Part shown: positions 59,293-64,000 of the stretch, piece by piece | How positions within the stretch are numbered: the first letter of the stretch is position 1 | Layout: each line of letters begins with the position of its first letter | Assembly: GCF_933775445.1 (NCBI RefSeq) | Contig: NC_065874.1 | Coordinates: 18,185,001-18,249,000, forward strand | DNA from: Argentina anserina | Taxonomy: Eukaryota; Streptophyta; Magnoliopsida; Rosales; Rosaceae | Length of the DNA stretch: 64,000 nucleotides | Direction: 5' to 3' | Notes under the pieces: model-generated | Told to the model about the DNA's origin: nothing | The model's input: the letters and a program-made list of their open reading frames with translations, nothing else | The model's database searches: none | Made by a program: the position numbers and the translations under genes

Positions 59293-60836
59293 TGATAGGA
59301 GCACAAAGTGTGACGTTCTTAATGAATATATGCCCTATTCTTATGCTTTGTTACTTCTTATTTAGTTGTTTTAGTTTCATATTTGTCATATGTATGTTCT
59401 AGGTAGAGCTATTTCGAATATAGATGAATTGATGATGAAATTGTGCTAAGTGTTAGAAATCCTTATTGAGCTAGGATTCCTTACTCGACTAGGATTCTAC
59501 TTTCCTATTTTCATTCTTTCATATTCCTTAATCGACAAATTCTTTTCAGGAAAGACAAATCATATTTGGAAAGAAAGAAGAGTTGCCGAGTTGCATTCCT
59601 AGTTGAACAAGGAAATCATATTCGAGTTGAAGAAGGAGAAGAGGAGGCCAGCCTAGCTACTCCTAGTTGGACCAAGATTGTTGTCGTGCAGCCCTTAAGT
59701 GATCTCCCTATTGGACTTGGTTTCCTACATCAAGTTGGATATGGAGTACATAAATCAAATCCATAACAAAGAGGATTTCAGTTTCCCAATTGGTTTCTAT
59801 CTCCTTTTGGCACGGCAAGAAGGCTTCTTAAACCTCTATATATAGAGGCTCAGCCCTACACACAAACACAAAGCCATAGCTCTGCCGAATTCATCCTTCA
59901 CCCTTCCAAGAAATCCTAAAACCGATTCCATCATTCCACACCTATCAATAGCCTTCAAACACGCTTGTGAAGAAGGTTTCATCCATAGAAGTCTCGGCTA
60001 CACTTGTGGATTGCTTGATTTATAAAGTGTAACCATGATTCACTCTTGTTTAATTTCGGTTTTGGTTTTATTCTTGTTCTTGGATGAAGCTTGCGATTTG
60101 TGTAGTGTAATCTTGTTTCAATTTTGTCTATGAAATAGCTACTTGATTCAATGTATATAAAGGATTCGAAAATTGTTTTGGTTTTATGGAATTTCTGTTT
60201 TGGTTTCTGCCGAATGTATGTATGATCAAATTTCGATTTCTAAGTGTTATGACTATGCTTGTAGCATGATATTTAGGTTGTTGGATTAAAGACTTATGCT
60301 AAGAACATGTTTATTCTTTTATATGTGATTTTCGAATTGCATGGTTGTTGGTTAAGTAAGTGACATACTTGATGAATTCAATGTGCATGGCTTTGGAATT
60401 ACATGATGAAGATGAACATGTTAGATTTCGATTATGGCTGCTTGGTATTGATCGAATGTGTTAAGTGTCTATGTGTTTAGGTTACTGCTTAGAACCCTAA
60501 TTGCATGATCCATCCTTGGTTGTTCATTACATAGTCTCGGCATGATTCAATAAGAAGTCATGAAATTTGTTTCGATTCCCTTTATGTGAATTGTTTTGGT
60601 GATTGTTTATGTGTTGGTTGGTTGATCACATGTATATATTAGTTTAGGTTTTATCTACTGTTTTTATGATTCAATCCAAAATCTATATCAAACCTTAAAA
60701 CCTTTATGAATTCGTGTAAGTGATGTGATCCTAAGCCCTGGCTGGATCCCCGGTTTGTGAACGATACACTCTTGCTTTATACTACTATGATGTGTTCAGG
60801 GTTAAATATTGATGTCGAGTAATCGAGCACTCATCA
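59293..60836 (+). repeat. 5' LTR of element D (1544 bp)
   Basis: Terminal inverted TGAT/ATCA (TGATAGGAGCACAAAG at the start, GAGCACTCATCA at the end). A single TATATATAGAGGC box is at about 59840-59852. The start and end motifs are shared with the 2.1-kb LTRs of A and B, which carry an extra unit. Confidence 0.9.
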
Positions 60837-60838
60837 AA

Positions 60839-60859
60839 TGGCGCCATTGCCGGGGATCC
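60839..60859 (+). other. Primer-binding site of element D (tRNA-Asp type)
   Basis: TGGCGCCATTGCCGGGGA, one mismatch to the plant tRNA-Asp complement, 2 nt after the LTR. Confidence 0.9.
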
Positions 60860-61605
60860 ATAAGAGATGGATCCCTAACTTTTACTACGAATTCATTGTG
60901 TATATTGTACATTTGTATATTCTTATTCTTATTTCGTTGTACATATAGTAATGTAACTTAGGTTGTTGTTTTGGTGCTTGAGTGAATGATTGTTGTAGGT
61001 TGTAAATCGAACGGAATAGGTAAAGTCCATTTTGTTAATATTAGCCTTAACCCTTCATGCTAGCTCTCGAGTTTGCATGAGGTCGAGGGCGGCTTTTATT
61101 AACACTTGGAGATTTGTCTAACACACGAGGTTAAGTCCAGCTGAGTAAGGGGCACGCTCTCTTATTACTCTGGTGCATGGGACCAAAATTGGATCTCAGA
61201 GAACTAATGACTGACATACATCTCGGTGATGGAGTCGATAGAGAGTTCGCTCTCCGTAGTTCAACAAATGAGTCCTACCATGTTCACTATCTCTGATTGA
61301 GCTACAAGGCCTTCTGAAACAAAGACTTGATCTTGTGTCTAGGCATCCATACTTAGGCCGCACGTCCACCTTGGTTTACAACTTAGAATCAATCGATCGT
61401 TCAAGCATTGAAATGGCAAAAAGAACTTGTGAATTGTATGAACTTTTGTAAACGTAAAGAACTAACTCTTTGTAAACTTGACATAGTTGCCGTGACCTTC
61501 CCCATAAGGGTGCGTGTGTGTGACTAAGGGAAGGCACGAATTATATGTGTTCATTGTGTATTCTTCAATGCTAACTCTTTAACTTTCGTACAACAGGTAC
61601 TATGC
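60860..61605 (+). other. Element D 5' leader
   Basis: Untranslated stretch before the gag ATG, homologous to the leaders of elements A and B. Short frames only. Confidence 0.75.
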
Positions 61606-63222
61606 ATGTCCGAATTTTCTAAGAAGACACAAGAGCTCAAGGATCGAATTCAAGCACTTAGAGATTTAAACAACTCTTTCATAAGTAGACCTTTAAATTT
61701 CGAAACATCTCCAAGCAATTCAATCTTAAACTCTTCACCTAAATCAGAAGAAGAGGAGGATCTTTCCTTCCCCTTCGTCTTCAATTCAGACTTAGACACA
61801 ATTGCGGACCGTGACATAATTCATGTTGGTGCTCCAATGGCACTAAAGAACGCATTTATTCCCACCACTCTTGAGTCACCTTCATGCATTGCTTTCACTC
61901 CACCTGATGAAGCTAACTTCTCCATTCCTGTTCAATTGCTTGGGCAGCTGCCTAAGTACTCAGGTTCTTCAATGGAAGACCCTAATGTTCACCTTAGACA
62001 GTTCTTGGACATTTGCAAGCTCCAATCGATTCATCATCTTTCTCAAGAAGGCTTGAGGTTGCTTTTGTTCCCATTTACCCTTAAGGATGATGCTAAACGT
62101 TGGTTGTATTCTTTTCCTGCAGGAATCATCACTACATGGGACGAAATGACTAGGAGGTTCTTGAAGCAATTCTTCCCTGCTCAACTCACGAAAAGACTTA
62201 GGAGGAAGATTCAGAACTTCACTCAAAAAGATAGTGATTCACTCTATGAGGCTTGGGAGGAATTTCAGGAACTACAAAGGAAGTGCCCTCACCATGGTAT
62301 TTCGTTGGATGACTTGGTGCAATTCTTCTATGAAGGACTCGACACCACCAATAAGAGCATGGTGGATTCGGCATGTGGCTGCACCTTCATGAACAAGACC
62401 GGTTAAGAAGCTTACACCTTGATTGATGACTTGGCTGACAACAATCGCCAATTTAGTTCCAAGGAGAAGAGAGGAAGCAAGAGCCGTGGGGTGTATGATG
62501 TTGGTGCAAGGAATCAGATGGCTACTTTAGAAAGGAAGCTTGACGTGCTAGTCAAGGCATTCAATGGTTCGAGCATCAACCCTCAAGCATGTGGCATTTG
62601 CATCTTCACCTAATTATGATGAACTTTTGAAGTCTCTTGCTCAAGGGCAACAAAATCTAAACTCTGCTACTCAAGCATTAGTTACAGGTCAACAAGCTCA
62701 TTCTAAGGACATAACCGAGCTTAAGAAGCAGATGGGACAAGTGATCGATTTCATGGGCAAGATCCATGAAAGAGGGAAGTTGCCGAGCCAAACTGAGCCT
62801 AATCCTAACGTAAAGGCCATGATGACACGAAGTGGGAGGATCTTGGATGCTCCATTACAGCAACACAAGAAGGCCGTGCCTTCTAAAGGACAAGAGGCCG
62901 AGAATTGCAATGTCAAATACTTAGAGAAGGACCCTGCCTCCTCTAAGGCCAATGATGCCGTGCCTCCACCAAAAGAAGATCATGCCGTGCATGACAAAGG
63001 TAAGGATCCTAACTCTAGTGGTTTGGTTTCAACTAATGATCTTCCTCGTGTTCCCTTCCCTAGTAGATTTGCAAAGCAAAAGAAGGATGGCTCTGATCAA
63101 GAGATGCTCGACATTTTCAAGAAGGTGGAAGTAAACATGCCTCTTATTGAATGCATACAACAGAATCCTAGGTATGCTAAGTTTTTGAAAGAATTGTGCA
63201 CCAACAAGAGGATGACTCGAGA
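61606..63222 (+). pseudogene. Element D gag, with stop codon and zinc-knuckle deletion
   Basis: ATG at 61606. The first frame (to TAA 62404-62406) has the full gag core: LLGQLPKYSGSSMEDPNVHL, LRLLLFPFTLKDDAKRWLYS, ITTWDEMTRRFLKQFFPAQL and LYEAWEEFQELQRKCPHHGI. The TAA replaces a Gln codon found in element A (NKTG-stop versus NKTSQ). The frame then resumes (IDDLADNNRQFSSKEKRGSK) to CGICIFT, where about 300 bp containing the rest of the CCHC knuckle are missing relative to A. A third frame (62610 on) has LAQGQQNLNSATQALVTGQQ and continues to MTRD, where LTR sequence takes over. Less decayed than the gag of A. Confidence 0.87.
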
Positions 63223-64000
63223 CACGCTTGTGAAGAAGGTTTCATCCATAGAAGTCTCGGCTACACTTGTGGATTGCTTGATTTATAAAGTGTAACCATG
63301 ATTCACTCTTGTTTAATTTCGGTTTTGGTTTTATTCTTGTTCTTGGATGAAGCTTGCGATTTGTGTAGTGTAATCTTGTTTCAATTTTGTCTATGAAATA
63401 GCTACTTGATTCAATTTATATAAAGGATTCGAAAATTATATTTTGGTTTTATGAAGTTTCTGTTTTGGTTTCTGCCGAATGTATGTATGATCAAATTTCG
63501 ATTTCTAAGTGTTATGACTATGCTTGTAGCATGATATTTAGGTTGTTGGATTAAAGACTTATGCTAAGAACATGTTTATTCTTTTATATGTGATTTTCGA
63601 ATTGCATGGTTGTTGGTTAAGTAAGTGACATACTTGATGAATTCAATGTGCATGGCTTTGGAATTACATGATGAAGATGAACATGTTAGATTTCGATTAT
63701 GGCTGCTTGGTATTGATCGAATGTGTTAAGTGTCTATGTGTTTAGGTTACTGCTTAGAACCCTAATTGCATGATCCATCCTTGGTTATTCATTACATAGT
63801 CTCGGCATGATTCAATAAGAAGTCATGAAATTTGTTTCGATTCCCTTTATGTGAATTGTTTTGGTGATTGTTTATGTGTTGGTTGGTTGATCACATGTAT
63901 ATATTAGTTTAGGTTTTATCTACTGTTTTTATGATTCAATCCAAAATCTATATCAAACCTTAAAACCTTTATGAATTCGTGTAAGTGATGTGATCCTAAG
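63223..64000 (+). repeat. Second, partial LTR of element D (runs off the window)
   Basis: Matches 59960-60735 almost exactly, beginning inside the LTR at CACGCTTGTGAAG. The window ends about 100 bp before the expected LTR terminus. The first 18 codons of this stretch are read in frame with gag up to TAA at 63293-63295, which is a chance fusion. Confidence 0.9.

Larger units (their letters stand above)
59293..64000 (+). mobile_element. Element D: young gag-only Athila-like element, continuing past the window
   Basis: 5' LTR 59293-60836, tRNA-Asp-type primer site, leader, damaged gag, then an abrupt passage at 63222/63223 into the middle of its own LTR sequence, which continues to the window edge. 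No protease, RT or integrase. The repeated LTR part (59960-60735 against 63223-64000) differs at only a handful of positions, so the duplication is recent. Confidence 0.87.

Noticed and set aside
60839..60859. Possible tRNA fragment
   Set aside because: It is the complement of a tRNA-Asp 3' end placed right after an LTR, hence a primer-binding site; no cloverleaf around it.
62564..63295. Apparent 243-residue protein ending in VSSIEVSATL
   Set aside because: The last residues are LTR sequence read by chance after the gag/LTR junction at 63222; not a new protein.

Overview
This window looks like nuclear DNA of a eudicot plant. The evidence is plant-specific gene families (a HYL1/DRB1-type dsRNA-binding protein and a TMK-type LRR receptor kinase), GT-AG introns, AT-rich intergenic DNA, and typical plant Ty1/copia, Ty3/gypsy, LINE, hAT, MULE and PIF/Harbinger relics. 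I would guess a rosid, but no single feature proves that. Only two genes look host-encoded and largely intact. Almost everything else is transposable-element sequence, most of it broken.

Layout. Positions 1-489 (minus) hold the start of a coiled-coil, lysine-rich protein that runs off the left edge. Positions 490-6539 are mostly AT-rich spacer with a probable solo LTR (about 2165-3830), a GA tract and a 27-base G run. Positions 6540-14585 are a FAR1/MULE-type transposase pseudogene (minus) whose last codons were split off by a Ty1/copia element (6567-11417). Positions 15230-19750 are a degraded hAT element (transposase on minus) that also contains the 3' end of a CYP71-type cytochrome P450 gene. 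It ends about 400 bp upstream of the HYL1/DRB1-like gene (20154-22761, plus). Positions 23651-25474 hold a GGACACG-rich segment with an antisense gene fragment, next to a PIF/Harbinger transposase relic. The TMK receptor kinase gene lies at 27243-31145 (minus).

From about 32640 to the right edge the window is a nest of retroelements. An old LINE (minus) was split by a Ty3/gypsy element, C (33364-57983, plus), which is flanked by the 5-bp duplication GAAAG. Element C was invaded by element A (35206-48289, minus), an Athila-like Ty3/gypsy element with damaged gag-pol, a tRNA-Asp-type primer site and three LTRs. It was also invaded by element B (49665-57458, minus), a relative of A that has no coding region. 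The other end of the LINE is joined to an inverted LTR (58367-59292). A young gag-only relative, D (59293 to beyond 64000, plus), sits directly against that LTR and probably inserted into it.

Function. HYL1/DRB1-like proteins partner Dicer-like 1 in microRNA processing, and TMK kinases act at the plasma membrane in auxin and growth signalling. They are neighbours here with no sign of joint function. I found no CRISPR array, tRNA or rRNA gene, operon or convincingly new biological system. The interesting signals are structural: tandem LTRs separated by a 6-bp primer-tract remnant, an LTR that contains two promoter-like units, possible gene-fragment capture by two DNA elements, and a 1-nt frameshift in the repeat-rich tail of the HYL1-like gene.
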